A stretch of 64,000 bases of DNA from an uncultured Bacteroidaceae bacterium. Lineage in GTDB: Bacteria > Bacteroidota > Bacteroidia > Bacteroidales > Bacteroidaceae. The position numbers and the translations under genes are program-made. Below, piece by piece: positions 1 to 10,400 of this stretch. The stretch is from NCBI GenBank assembly GCA_934271655.1, contig CAKQRW010000005.1, positions 21,794 to 85,793 of the forward strand, in the 5' to 3' direction. Every line of letters starts with the position of its first letter. The stretch's first letter is position 1. Below the pieces are notes generated by a model, which saw only the letters and a list, made by a program, of their open reading frames with translations, made no database searches and was not told the origin of the DNA.

Positions 1-2735
1 TACTCTATGTTGGAGAATTCCTTAGGCATCTGCATCTGCATGCCGTAGCGCATGAGCTGTGGCTTGTCTTTAGCCTCTGGGTTGACGGTCAGATCCTGAG
101 TGACAACGAGTTTGCCGGCTGGAGTCATGGTGTAGGTAAGCTTGACCTTGGCGTCCAGGTTCTTTATCTCATACTCGGCTGTCACTACATAGTTGACGCC
201 GTCCTTCTTGATGTCGAAGCTCTTCTTGTCGAGGTGAGGGTGCTGCCAAGCCGCCAGGCGGTTCTGGAGTCCTGCTCCGAAGTCGTTGTCGGTGGCTGCG
301 CGCCAGAAGTCGGGAGTGAGCTCAGACTCGTCTGTGATCATCTGCTTGCCGTCCACGTCGATGTATGCCACGAAGCCTGTGTGCTTGCTGAATGTCACAT
401 CGACCCCATTGGCTGAGAGCACTGCATAGACAGCCCTGTCGTCGAGCGACACTGCTGGAGCGTTCTTGGATGCGGCTGGCTGTGCGGTGATGGCCTTGGC
501 GTCTGGGAACTGGTAAGAAGATATGCTGAACTGGTTGTGTGCCACCTTCTCGCCTGCGCTGAGCACGCCCTGGTTGGCTGAGAGGCAGAAGTCCACGTTG
601 ACAAGCACTTCCTTGCCCTTGTATGTCTCGTCGGCGGCAGCCTTGGCTATGTCGTCAATAGTGACGATGGCCTTAGCCTGTGGCTTGATGTTCATCTTGC
701 TGATGTCCACCGAGCCCTTGCCTGCGCTCTTGCCGTCCACAAGCACCTCATAGTTCATGATGACATAGTCGAGCGGCTGGAAGAAGTTCTCGTTGAAGAC
801 CTCCACCTTGCCGGCCTTGGCGTCTGTGAGAGTGGCCCAGATGTTCTGGTAGTAGTACTGAATCTCGTAGGCGTGTGGGTTTGGCACGCGGTCGGGGTTG
901 ATCACGCCGTTGCAGTTGAAGTTGTTGTCAGATGCCGGGAAGCGTCCGTAGTCGCCGCCGTAAGTCCATATCTGCTTGCCTGTCACCTTGCTTGTGCCAC
1001 GGAAGCCCTGGTCCACGAAGTCCCAGATGTAGCCGCCCTGGTAGTTGGGGTACTTGCGCACGAGGTCCCAGTATTCCTTGAAGCCGCCTCCGGAGTTGCC
1101 CATGGTGTGGGCATACTCGCACTGGATGAGCGGGCGTGGGTTGTTCTCGCTGCAGTAGTGCTCGCAGTGTCCGTAGTCAGCGTACATAGGGCAGTAGATA
1201 TCGGTCTTGCCGTTCTTGCCTGCCTGCTCATACTGGCATGGCCTTGATGGGTCGTAAGCCTTCACGAAGTCGTATGCGTCCTCAAAGTTCTTGCCGTATC
1301 CAGACTCGTTGCCGAGCGACCACACGATGATGGAAGGGTGGTTCTTCAGCACGTATATGTTATGGCGCTGGCGCTCTATGTGCATGTCGTGGAAGCGCGC
1401 GTCCTTAGAGAGCGACTTGTCGCCGTAGCCCATTCCGTGGCTCTCGATGTTTGACTCTGCTGTGACATAGATGCCGTAGATGTCGCACAGCTCATACCAT
1501 CGTGGATCGTCGGGATAGTGGCATGTGCGCACGGCGTTCATGTTGAGCTGCTTCATCACCTTGATGTCCTGTATCATGCGGTCTACAGACACCACATATC
1601 CCTTGTCGGGGTCAAGCTCGTGGCGGTCTGCTCCCTTGATGAGCACAGGCTGTCCGTTGACGAGCAGCTGCTGGTTCTTCACCTCCACCTTGCGGAAGCC
1701 CACGCGCTGCGGTATGCACTCGATGAGCTTGCTGCCGTCGTAGAGGGATACGTAGAGTGTGTAGAGGTTTGGCGTCTCGGCCGACCATCTCTCCACATTG
1801 TTGAACTTGTCATATGAGAAAGCCACAGGAGCGTTGTCCTTTATGGCGAGCGACTCGTCGAGCACAGTCTTGCCCTCTGGGCTTACCAGGCGCAGCTTCA
1901 CGGTCTTGCCCTTGCCTGCCACGATGTTGAGCTTGCCAGAGAGCACTCCGTCTTTATAGCCGTTCTTGAGGTCGGGAGTGATGAAGAGATCCTCGATGTG
2001 GCTCTGAGGGCGAGAGTAGAGATACACCTCGCGGGCTATGCCGCAGAGGCGCCAGAAGTCCTGGTCCTCGTTCCATGAGCCGTCGCACCAGCGCATCACC
2101 TGCATGGCGATGAGGTTCTTCTTGCCTGGCACGATATATTTTGTCACGTCAAACTCGGCCGCCACCTTGCTGTCCTCGCTGTAGCCTACATACTTGCCGT
2201 TCACGTAGAGTGTCACGTTGGATGTGGCGGAGCCTATGTGCATGTACACCTTCTCGCCTTTCCAGTCGGCTGGCACAGAGAATGTCTGGCGGTACGAACC
2301 CACGTGGTTGCCCTTGTCCTGCACCATTGGCGGCTCGCATGTCCAGTCTGAGCGCCAGGCATAGCAGTTGTTCACGTAGATGGCATCGCCGTAGCCGTTC
2401 ATCTCCCAGTTGCCAGGCACAGGCATGGTGCCCCACTTGGAGTCGTCGTAGTTCACGGCGAAGAAGTTGGCTGGACGCTCGTTGGCATTGGCCACCCAGT
2501 TGAACTTCCACTTGCCTTCCAGCGACATGTATCGTGTCGACTTGGCTTTAGGATTGTGCTGCGGCATCTGCGACCTTTCGGCAAGAGCCTCGCTCTCGTA
2601 GGCGAAATAGTTGGCCACGTCTGTCTTTCGGTTGATCTCGTTCACGGCAGGGTCACACCACACGGGCTTCTTCTGGGCCTGTGCCGACAGTGAGCTGACA
2701 GCCATGAGGGAAAGAAAACATAGTTTAAAATTCAT
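1..2735 (-). CDS. Beta-galactosidase, GH2 family (3' end outside window)
   Basis: Glycoside hydrolase family 2 enzyme, expected to release terminal beta-galactose in the periplasm or at the cell surface. The ATG at 2735 opens a Sec signal peptide (MNFKLCFLSLMAVSSLSAQA, residues 1-20). About 911 codons are visible before the left edge. The order is that of LacZ-type enzymes: jelly-roll sugar-binding domain (about 90-240), Ig-like domain, TIM barrel and C-terminal small-chain domains. The acid/base motif WSLGNES has its Glu at residue 477 (codon 1305-1307), and the nucleophile motif QCEYAHTMGN has its Glu at residue 540 (codon 1116-1118), so the enzyme looks active. LacZ-type proteins run to about 1000-1100 residues, so roughly 100-200 are missing. 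It is divergent from mutA with its own promoter. The family is certain; the exact substrate (lactose, galactan or another beta-linked sugar) is not. Confidence 0.93.
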   Translation of the reverse strand, partial: MNFKLCFLSLMAVSSLSAQAQKKPVWCDPAVNEINRKTDVANYFAYESEALAERSQMPQHNPKAKSTRYMSLEGKWKFNWVANANERPANFFAVNYDDSKWGTMPVPGNWEMNGYGDAIYVNNCYAWRSDWTCEPPMVQDKGNHVGSYRQTFSVPADWKGEKVYMHIGSATSNVTLYVNGKYVGYSEDSKVAAEFDVTKYIVPGKKNLIAMQVMRWCDGSWNEDQDFWRLCGIAREVYLYSRPQSHIEDLFITPDLKNGYKDGVLSGKLNIVAGKGKTVKLRLVSPEGKTVLDESLAIKDNAPVAFSYDKFNNVERWSAETPNLYTLYVSLYDGSKLIECIPQRVGFRKVEVKNQQLLVNGQPVLIKGADRHELDPDKGYVVSVDRMIQDIKVMKQLNMNAVRTCHYPDDPRWYELCDIYGIYVTAESNIESHGMGYGDKSLSKDARFHDMHIERQRHNIYVLKNHPSIIVWSLGNESGYGKNFEDAYDFVKAYDPSRPCQYEQAGKNGKTDIYCPMYADYGHCEHYCSENNPRPLIQCEYAHTMGNSGGGFKEYWDLVRKYPNYQGGYIWDFVDQGFRGTSKVTGKQIWTYGGDYGRFPASDNNFNCNGVINPDRVPNPHAYEIQYYYQNIWATLTDAKAGKVEVFNENFFQPLDYVIMNYEVLVDGKSAGKGSVDISKMNIKPQAKAIVTIDDIAKAAADETYKGKEVLVNVDFCLSANQGVLSAGEKVAHNQFSISSYQFPDAKAITAQPAASKNAPAVSLDDRAVYAVLSANGVDVTFSKHTGFVAYIDVDGKQMITDESELTPDFWRAATDNDFGAGLQNRLAAWQHPHLDKKSFDIKKDGVNYVVTAEYEIKNLDAKVKLTYTMTPAGKLVVTQDLTVNPEAKDKPQLMRYGMQMQMPKEFSNIE

Positions 2736-2841
2736 GGTTAATAATTGTTTAATTGGTTTGTTCATTATTCAGTTAGCAGCCGATGCTGGCTTTTCTGCTC
2801 TTTTCAGCCGCTGCTTGGCGCGGGATTGCCAAATTGAATCA

Positions 2842-2873
2842 CAAAGATACAAACTTTTTTTTGTTTCAGCAAA
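2842..2873 (-). promoter_or_regulatory. Promoter of the GH2 gene
   Basis: On the minus strand TTTG (2870-2873), a 20-base spacer and TATCTTTG (2842-2849) match the Bacteroidetes sigma consensus TTTG-N19-21-TAnnTTTG. Transcription should start near 2835, giving a leader of about 100 nt before the ATG at 2735. Confidence 0.75.
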
Positions 2874-2911
2874 GCCAATGCCGTTTTATTAGTTTTTTTT
2901 CCACGATTTAT

Positions 2912-2942
2912 TTTGTCCGTACAAAGAAAAACCGTACCTTTG
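2912..2942 (+). promoter_or_regulatory. Promoter of mutA-mutB
   Basis: TTTG (2912-2915), a 19-base spacer and TACCTTTG (2935-2942) match the Bacteroidetes consensus. It faces away from the GH2 promoter and would start a leader of roughly 187 nt before mutA. I saw no cobalamin-riboswitch signature in that leader. Confidence 0.75.
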
Positions 2943-2983
2943 TGTGCTTTACAGCTGCGTGGCGTCGCAAAAAGAAGCGTCTT

Positions 2984-3035
2984 CATGTAGACAAGCCGCC
3001 AGCCCTATACATGTAGACAAGCCACTGGCCCTATA
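2984..3035 (+). repeat. Two 26-base direct repeats in the mutA leader
   Basis: Two adjacent copies (2984-3009 and 3010-3035) of a unit beginning CATGTAGACAAGCC and ending CCCTATA, differing at a few positions. They lie inside the untranslated leader of mutA. The rest of the 400-base spacer 2736-3135 holds only the two divergent promoters and A+T-rich sequence. Confidence 0.8.
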
Positions 3036-3135
3036 TATATAATAATGTACAGGCGGCTATGAGCTGCGCAAGGCATGACAATCATAAAAAAATGAAGTGA
3101 AAATCTTTTAAACATCAATTTTAAAAATATATTTT

Positions 3136-4986
3136 ATGGCTAACATGAACGAAAAACTCTTTTCTGAGTTTAGCGCGCCCACCACACAGGAGTGGCTGGA
3201 CAAGATTCAGGTAGACCTGAAGGGCGCTGATTTCCAGAAGAGACTGGTCTGGAGAACAAACGAAGGCTTCAATGTGCAGCCTTTCTACCGCAGAGAGGAC
3301 CTTGCTGACCTGAAGGCTGTCGACTCTCTTCCAGGCGAGTACCCATTTGTCAGAGGCAACAAGAAGGACAACAATATATGGTTTGTCCGCCAGAACATCA
3401 ATGTTGACAGCCCTAAGGCTGCCAACGAGAAGGCTCTTGACATTCTCAACAAGGGCGTGGACTCTATAGGCTTCCACATCTCAGGCAAGAATGTCAACAA
3501 GGACTTCATCGCTGAGCTGCTCGACGGCATCCTGCCACAGTATGTCGAGCTCAACTTCGACACATGCCAGCGCCATTGCGCCGAGCTCGCCTCTATCCTT
3601 GTGTCATACTTCAAGGAGAAGGGCTATCCTCTCGCTGAGCTGAAAGGCTCTATCAACTTTGACCCTATAGCCAAGACTCTGTGCAAGGGAGCTGACCGCT
3701 CTGCGCTCATCGTGGAGGAGGGCAAGAAGCTCATAGAGGCTCTTGCTGAGCTGCCTGGCTATAAGTGCATCAATGTCAACTCCGTAGACCTCAACAATGC
3801 TGGTGCATACATCTACCAGGAGCTTGGCTACGCTCTGGCATGGGGCGCAGAGTATCTCAACGCACTCACAGAGGCTGGCGTGGACGCTACAGAGGTGGCC
3901 AAGCGCATCAAGTTCAACATGGGCGTGTCGGAGAACTACTTCATGGAGATTGCCAAGTTCCGCGCAGCGCGCATGCTCTGGGCGCACATCGTGAAGCAGT
4001 TTGAGCCTAAGTGCGACTGTGCTTGCCAGATGCACGTGTGCGCTATCACATCAGAGTACAACCAGACACTCTTTGACTCATACGTCAATCTCCTGCGTTC
4101 GCAGACAGAGACAATGTCTGCAGCCATCGCTAATGTTGACTCTATCGTAGTGACTCCATTCGACAAGCCTTATGAGACTCCGACCGACTTTGCGGAGCGC
4201 ATAGCACGCAACCAGCAGCTTCTCCTCAAGGAGGAGGCCCACTTCGACAAGCTTGTCGACGTGGCTGGCGGATCATACACGATAGAGCACCTCACAGACG
4301 CTATAGCTCAGGAGGGATGGAAGCTCTTCCTCAACACAGAAAACGCCGGTGGCTTCCTCGCTGAGGTGCTCGCAGGCAATATCCAGAATGCTGTCAACGC
4401 GTCGAACGACAAGCGTCATGCCGATGCTGCCAAGCGCAAGGAGTTCATCCTCGGAACCAACCAGTTCCCTAACTTCACAGAGAAGTCTGAGGGCAAGCAG
4501 CCTGCAGAGCACACATGCTCATGCGGCGACAAGGGCACCATGCCATCGCTCAACAAGGAGCGTCTCGCTTCTGAGTTTGAGACTCTGCGTCTCGCCACAG
4601 AGAAGGCAGCCAAGCAGCCTGTGGCTTTCATGCTCACCATCGGCAACCTGGCCATGCGCCAGGCACGCGCGCAGTTCTCTTGCAACTTCCTCGCAGCTGC
4701 CGGATACAAGGTGATGGACAACCTCGGCTTCAAGACTGTGGAGGAGGGTGTCGACGCTGCTCTCAAGGCTGATGCCGACATCGTGGTCATCTGCTCTTCT
4801 GATGACGAGTATGCAGAATACGCCATCCCTGCATTCCAGTACCTCAACGGACGCGCCATGTTTGTCGTGGCTGGAGCGCCTGCCTGCTCAGACGACCTCA
4901 AGGCTGCTGGCATCGAGAACTTCATCAACGTTAAGTCTAATCAGCTCGGCACTCTCAAGGAGTACAATGCTAAACTCGGAATCTAA
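3136..4986 (+). CDS. mutA: Methylmalonyl-CoA mutase small (beta) subunit
   Basis: Non-catalytic subunit of the B12-dependent mutase that interconverts succinyl-CoA and (R)-methylmalonyl-CoA, the step that feeds propionate formation in Bacteroidales. The 616 residues have the usual MutA length and layout: a TIM-barrel substrate domain (about 20-430) and a flavodoxin-like B12-type domain (about 480-616). The C-terminal domain lacks the DxHxxG cobalamin ligand motif that is present in MutB, as expected for this subunit. A Cys-rich stretch (PKCDCACQMHVC, near residues 292-303) and CSCG near 455 stand out. The ATG at 3136 follows an A+T-rich leader with no clear Shine-Dalgarno. mutB begins 5 bases after the stop, so the pair is one operon. 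Confidence 0.95.
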   Translation: MANMNEKLFSEFSAPTTQEWLDKIQVDLKGADFQKRLVWRTNEGFNVQPFYRREDLADLKAVDSLPGEYPFVRGNKKDNNIWFVRQNINVDSPKAANEKALDILNKGVDSIGFHISGKNVNKDFIAELLDGILPQYVELNFDTCQRHCAELASILVSYFKEKGYPLAELKGSINFDPIAKTLCKGADRSALIVEEGKKLIEALAELPGYKCINVNSVDLNNAGAYIYQELGYALAWGAEYLNALTEAGVDATEVAKRIKFNMGVSENYFMEIAKFRAARMLWAHIVKQFEPKCDCACQMHVCAITSEYNQTLFDSYVNLLRSQTETMSAAIANVDSIVVTPFDKPYETPTDFAERIARNQQLLLKEEAHFDKLVDVAGGSYTIEHLTDAIAQEGWKLFLNTENAGGFLAEVLAGNIQNAVNASNDKRHADAAKRKEFILGTNQFPNFTEKSEGKQPAEHTCSCGDKGTMPSLNKERLASEFETLRLATEKAAKQPVAFMLTIGNLAMRQARAQFSCNFLAAAGYKVMDNLGFKTVEEGVDAALKADADIVVICSSDDEYAEYAIPAFQYLNGRAMFVVAGAPACSDDLKAAGIENFINVKSNQLGTLKEYNAKLGI

Positions 4987-4991
4987 ACACT

Positions 4992-7157
4992 ATGGCTCGT
5001 AAAAATTTCAATAATATAGATATCTATGCTGGCATACAGGAAAAGAACGGCCAGCAGTGGCAGAAGGAGAATGGCATCACAGCAAGCTGGAGAACTCCAG
5101 AGCAGATAGACATTCAGCCAGTTTACACTAAGGAAGACCTCGAAGGCATGGAGCATCTCGACTTCGCAGCCGGCATACCGCCATACCTCCGCGGACCGTA
5201 CTCCATGATGTACCCTTTCCGCCCATGGACTATCCGCCAGTATGCCGGATTCTCCACAGCGGAAGAGTCTAACGCTTTCTATCGCCGCAACCTCGCTTCG
5301 GGACAGAAGGGACTCTCTGTGGCGTTTGACCTCCCTACACACCGTGGCTACGACCCGGACAACGAGAGAGTGGTGGGAGACGTGGGTAAGGCCGGCGTGT
5401 CTATATGCTCTCTTGAGAACATGAAGACACTCTTTGCGGGCATTCCGCTCAACAAGATGTCTGTCTCTATGACTATGAACGGGGCCGTGCTGCCTATCCT
5501 TGCCTTCTATATCAACGCAGGACTGGAGCAGGGTGCCAAGCTTGAGGAAATGGCTGGAACCATACAGAACGATATCCTCAAGGAGTTTATGGTGCGCAAC
5601 ACATACATCTATCCACCAGCATTCTCCATGAAGATCATCGCCGACATCTTCGAGTACACATCACAGAAGATGCCTAAGTTCAATTCTATATCCATCTCGG
5701 GCTACCACATGCAGGAAGCAGGAGCCACTGCCGACATCGAGTTGGCATACACTCTCGCCGACGGTCTCGACTATCTCCGCACTGGTATCAACGCCGGTAT
5801 TGATGTGGATGCCTTCGCTCCACGACTCTCTTTCTTCTGGGCTATCGGCATGAACCACTTCATGGAGATTGCCAAGATGCGTGCCGGACGTCTGCTCTGG
5901 GCAAAGATTGTCAAGAGCTTTGGCGCCAAGAATCCTAAGTCGCTCGCGCTGCGCACACACTCGCAGACTTCTGGATGGTCGCTTACAGAGCAGGATCCAT
6001 TCAACAATGTGGGACGCACATGTATCGAGGCTATGGCTGCCGTGCTCGGACACACGCAGTCGCTCCACACCAACGCCCTCGATGAGGCTATCGCTCTTCC
6101 TACCGATTTCTCTGCGCGTATCGCACGTAACACTCAGATATACATCCAGAACGAGACGAAGGTGTGCAAGCAGATAGATCCATGGGCAGGCTCATTCTAT
6201 GTGGAGACACTCACCAACGAGCTGGTGCACAAGGCATGGGAGCACATCCAGGAGATAGAGAAGCTTGGCGGCATGGCTAAGGCCATCGAGACAGGACTGC
6301 CAAAGATGCGCATCGAGGAGGCTGCTGCACGCACTCAGGCACGCATCGACTCTGGCGCCCAGACCATTGTGGGTACCAACAAGTACCGTCTCGACCACGA
6401 GGATCCTCTCGACATCCTTGAGGTGGACAACACAGCTGTGCGTCTCCAGCAGGAGGAAGCTCTCAAGCAGCTCCGCGCCAACCGCGACAATGAGGCCTGC
6501 AAGGCAGCGCTTGCCGAAATCACCAAGTGCGTGCAGGAATTCAAGGATGGCAAAAAGAGCGAGAACAACCTTCTCGATCTGGCTGTCAAGGCAGCTGGAC
6601 TCCGCTGCACACTCGGAGAGATATCAGATGCCTGCGAGGCTGTCGTGGGCAGATATAAAGCAATCATCAGAACAATAAGCAACGTGTACTCAGCAGAATC
6701 AAAGGGCGACAAGGACTTCCAGGAAGCTTGCGCCGCTACAGAGAAGTTTGCGCAGGCCAACGGACGCCGTCCGCGCATCATGATAGCTAAGATGGGACAG
6801 GACGGACACGACCGCGGAGCCAAGGTCTGCGCCACAGGTTATGCCGACTGCGGATTCGATGTGGACATGGGTCCTCTCTTCCAGACTCCTGCCGAAGCTG
6901 CTCGCCAGGCAGTTGAGAACGATGTCGACGTGCTCGGCGCAAGTTCGCTGGCTGCTGGCCACAAGACTCTCATCCCGCAAGTCATTCAGGAACTCAAGAA
7001 GCTTGGACGTGAGGATATCCTCGTCATTGGCGGAGGTGTCATCCCAGCCCAGGACTACGATTTCCTCTACAAGGCTGGCGTGGCCGCAGTCTTCGGCCCT
7101 GGCACATCGGTGGCTAAGGCTGCTGTGGAGATAATGAAGATTCTCAACGAGGAGTAA
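4992..7157 (+). CDS. mutB: Methylmalonyl-CoA mutase large (alpha) subunit
   Basis: Catalytic, adenosylcobalamin-binding subunit of methylmalonyl-CoA mutase in the cytoplasmic succinate-propionate pathway. The 721 residues match the family. The N-terminal barrel carries the expected substrate-channel sequences (for example YPFRPWTIRQYAGFSTAEES near residue 75 and FDLPTHRGYDPD near 113). The C-terminal B12 domain has GQDGHDRG, giving the DxHxxG ligand motif at D604, H606 and G609; His606 should coordinate cobalt. It lies 5 bases after mutA and ends in a strong terminator about 130 bases downstream. No meaB or methylmalonyl-CoA epimerase gene is adjacent, although these are often nearby in other bacteria. 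Confidence 0.97.
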   Translation: MARKNFNNIDIYAGIQEKNGQQWQKENGITASWRTPEQIDIQPVYTKEDLEGMEHLDFAAGIPPYLRGPYSMMYPFRPWTIRQYAGFSTAEESNAFYRRNLASGQKGLSVAFDLPTHRGYDPDNERVVGDVGKAGVSICSLENMKTLFAGIPLNKMSVSMTMNGAVLPILAFYINAGLEQGAKLEEMAGTIQNDILKEFMVRNTYIYPPAFSMKIIADIFEYTSQKMPKFNSISISGYHMQEAGATADIELAYTLADGLDYLRTGINAGIDVDAFAPRLSFFWAIGMNHFMEIAKMRAGRLLWAKIVKSFGAKNPKSLALRTHSQTSGWSLTEQDPFNNVGRTCIEAMAAVLGHTQSLHTNALDEAIALPTDFSARIARNTQIYIQNETKVCKQIDPWAGSFYVETLTNELVHKAWEHIQEIEKLGGMAKAIETGLPKMRIEEAAARTQARIDSGAQTIVGTNKYRLDHEDPLDILEVDNTAVRLQQEEALKQLRANRDNEACKAALAEITKCVQEFKDGKKSENNLLDLAVKAAGLRCTLGEISDACEAVVGRYKAIIRTISNVYSAESKGDKDFQEACAATEKFAQANGRRPRIMIAKMGQDGHDRGAKVCATGYADCGFDVDMGPLFQTPAEAARQAVENDVDVLGASSLAAGHKTLIPQVIQELKKLGREDILVIGGGVIPAQDYDFLYKAGVAAVFGPGTSVAKAAVEIMKILNEE

Positions 7158-7285
7158 TATAATATGCCGCTTGTGCTCGTGGCGATGCGTGCGCTTGTGG
7201 ACAATGCGGCTTTGAGCCGGTTGGAGCAAGCGCCATGCCTTTAAGGCGGGCATCCACGGCACAATCTGCTGTAATCAAAATATAG

Positions 7286-7320
7286 GGGGTCATGCGCATC
7301 GGCGCATGACCCCTTTGTTT
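7286..7320 (+). terminator. Rho-independent terminator of mutA-mutB
   Basis: A perfect 12-bp stem, GGGGTCATGCGC (7286-7297) with GCGCATGACCCC (7302-7313), around a 4-base loop, followed by TTTGTTTTATAT. The next gene downstream (7419-12449) is convergent. Confidence 0.85.
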
Positions 7321-7418
7321 TATATAATCAGCCTTGAAACAGACCTATAAAGAGTAGCAGCACATCAGGTATCTAAGTAAGTGTGTTTGGGAAATCAACC
7401 TTGAGGTTGCCATTGCCA

Positions 7419-10400
7419 CTATGCTTGTATGCTCTCTGCGTTGGCAGCAGAAGAATGTGCTGTGGCATGCATGTCTATGAGCAGTACGGCCGTTTCTTTC
7501 TCTTCTTTAGGAGCGTCCTTTGGCTTCCATGCTACGATAAAACGGATGTTTGCTGACGTGAAGACATAGCCTTTGTCTTCCCATGAGGCAAGCCTCTTCT
7601 GCATGTCTGCCGACAGCTTGGCTATGGGATAGGATGTGCCCATGGCATACAAATAATGCCCAATGCATTTGAGAGCCATGCCACTTCGCATGGACAGAAC
7701 CTCCTGCTTGTGGCTCTTGAAGTATCCCAAGTGCACATCCTTGTATGACAGTTGCAGTACAATCTCTTCTGGCATCCCATATTCGTTGTTGTCAACGATG
7801 TGGCTTGCAGGTATGCTGTCAAAGATGTTACTGTCTGTGTGGATGCATAGGTTGCGTTTCGCGCGAGTCATTGCCACGTAGTAACGGCGCAGAATATCAT
7901 CGGATGGATGCTCAGGAACGGTGATGAGCATAATGACATTGTCAAACTCTTTGCCTTTAGATTTGTGGATGGTCGATACGATGACATCAGACTCAGACGT
8001 GTCGCAGAAATCTTCTGTTGACGATTCATATGTGAATTCATAGAAGTCGCTGTAGTATTTCGTTTTGTTGAGCGTTTCAAATGTGTCTATGCATCGTTTG
8101 ATATATTCCAGGCAGGCACTGTCCTGGTATTTAGCGAATGTCTTGTGCTTTGCGCTCTCCCATGATTCATCTGATATGACAGGAGAACTGCGGACAGCGT
8201 TCAGTTGTTTTGTGAAGTATCTCATCTCTGCCAAATTGCAGAAATGGATGCCGTCCGTGGATTGTATGAGTTGAGCCTTGATGCCTTTCCTGTGAAGAAG
8301 AGCCAGGATTGTAGCCGCTTCAGCATTGGTCTGTGTGAGGATGCATGTCGTGCCAGTGGTCATGTGTGATACATCTTCTATCACAGGGATGTACATGTTT
8401 TTAGAGCGGTGGACAGTAATGCAGACACTTCCTTTGTCTTTCGTCACAGGCATGATGGGAGTCGTCTTCATGCGCTGTCTGATGTTCTTTGCAAATGCAT
8501 TGGCCGCATTGACAATGCCTTGAGCGCTGCGGTAGTTGTCTGTCATCTCTATGAAACGGCTGCCTTCCAACTGACTGAGTGTGTGCATGTAGATGGAGCT
8601 GGAGCCACGAAACTCGTAGATGTTTTGGTCATCATCGCCTACAGCAATCACGCGCAAGTCATCGTTGGTTTCCATGAGAGCTTTTACCAAGGCATAGTTG
8701 TCTGCATCCATGTCTTGTGCTTCGTCAATGACCAGTACAGCTTTCCTTATCTTGTTTGGCTCTGCCTCGCCGCTAACAATCATGCTGGTGGCCTGTCTCA
8801 CTACATTTCCAGAGTCTTCAAGATTGCCTATGCGGCCTATGAGGTCGAAGCAGTATGAATGAAACGTCTTTATTTCTACGAAATGTGCTGCGTTGCCTAT
8901 GAGAGACAGCAGACGCAGCTTGAACTCGTTGGCCGCAGCGCGTGAGAAGGTCAGCATCAGTAGTTGCTCGTGCTTCACGTCTTCCAGTAGAAGAAGTGAG
9001 GCCAGCTTGTGGACAAGCACTCTTGTCTTTCCGCTACCAGGACCAGCTGCAACAACGATACAGCGTGATCTCTTGTCGTTGATGATCTGCATTTGCCGTT
9101 CCGATAGCTGTCCGAATATCTTGTTGTATTGTTTGGGCGTGATGTTGCGCTCTATTTCGGATACACGTTCCCCCTTGAAGTATTTGTTCACAAACTTCTG
9201 GTAGTCCATGTGGAAATAATCCTGCACATAGCGTAGAGCCGCATCGTAGTCCTTTACCATAAGGTTGGCATATTCTCCCACTATGTGTATCTGTTGGATT
9301 TTCTGCTTATAGAACTCGTTGAGCATTCGGTAGTCGTCCTGCTTGTAGCGAAGGCGGCTTTCTTTGAGACGGTGGATTTTCATGGCATTGTACAGCACAA
9401 GAAAACCGCCTTCCAATTTCAGCGCATTTATTTTGGACAGGTAGAGCAGGGCTTCTTCCACTTCTTCCAGATGGAGATCGGAATAGTTGCTGAATAGTGA
9501 CGTAGAACTCTCTTTCATGTCGTTGAACAGTTTGATGACAGAGAACTGCACCGCTTCCGCCGACTGTCCACTTGTAGCTAGTTGTTCTCTCCCTTCTGCT
9601 GTGGCGAGGCTTGCTAGCGCTGTTTCTTTTCTGGTGCTGGCTGCCAGTCTGTAGAGCCATTCTATGATGAACTGGCATATGTCCATTCGGCGTTGAAACC
9701 GCTGTAGCGTAGAGTCGATGTCAGTTTGTCTGCTCACAACGATGTTATGTGTGCTGTCCTCCTGCTTTTTTGCGTATCCTTTTATGGAGAGAAAATACAG
9801 GATGGTCTTGATGTTTTTCTCGCAGGAACTGCTTATGCCGTATTTGATAGCGTTGTCGTTCAGCTGTTTATAAGATGTTTGCAGCGACTCATCTGGTATG
9901 TTCTTCAGAATGTATTGCTCCAGTGCGGCAAATCGTTCCAACGTTTGCTTGGACTTTTTAGAGGTGCCTCCTGAGTCCTGCAGGTAGGCAGATATATCTT
10001 TTGAGTCGGCCAGAATGCCATCTTGCCTCATACGTTCCACGGCAGAGATGATTTCCTGCTTTGACAGTCCGAGGATGTCGGCCAGGTAATCCACCCTGGA
10101 TTCGGCTTCTGAATCTTGTGATCTCTTGCTGTATTTTTGTGATATCAGCGATTTGATGATGCGCACGGCTTTCTCCACTTCCTCTTTCATGAAGAGGTTT
10201 GACCCCATTATGCGTTTTCTCGCCTCATCCATGTTTCTGACCGTTATGCCTGTGGCGTACACGTGCGGCACATTGTTTCCGCGCTCTATGTAGCCTCCTT
10301 GTTCCAGTGCGGACAACGCTGTGCGCACTCGTGTTTCTATGTCAGAGACAGAATCGTCCCAACCTGCTTTGCGAGCTATCTCCAGAGCGGAGCAGCAAAT

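Noticed and set aside
2943..3135. Cobalamin riboswitch in the mutA leader
   Set aside because: The leader is short, dominated by a 26-base direct repeat, and lacks a recognisable B12-box. The same was seen for the TonB leader (55063-55322).
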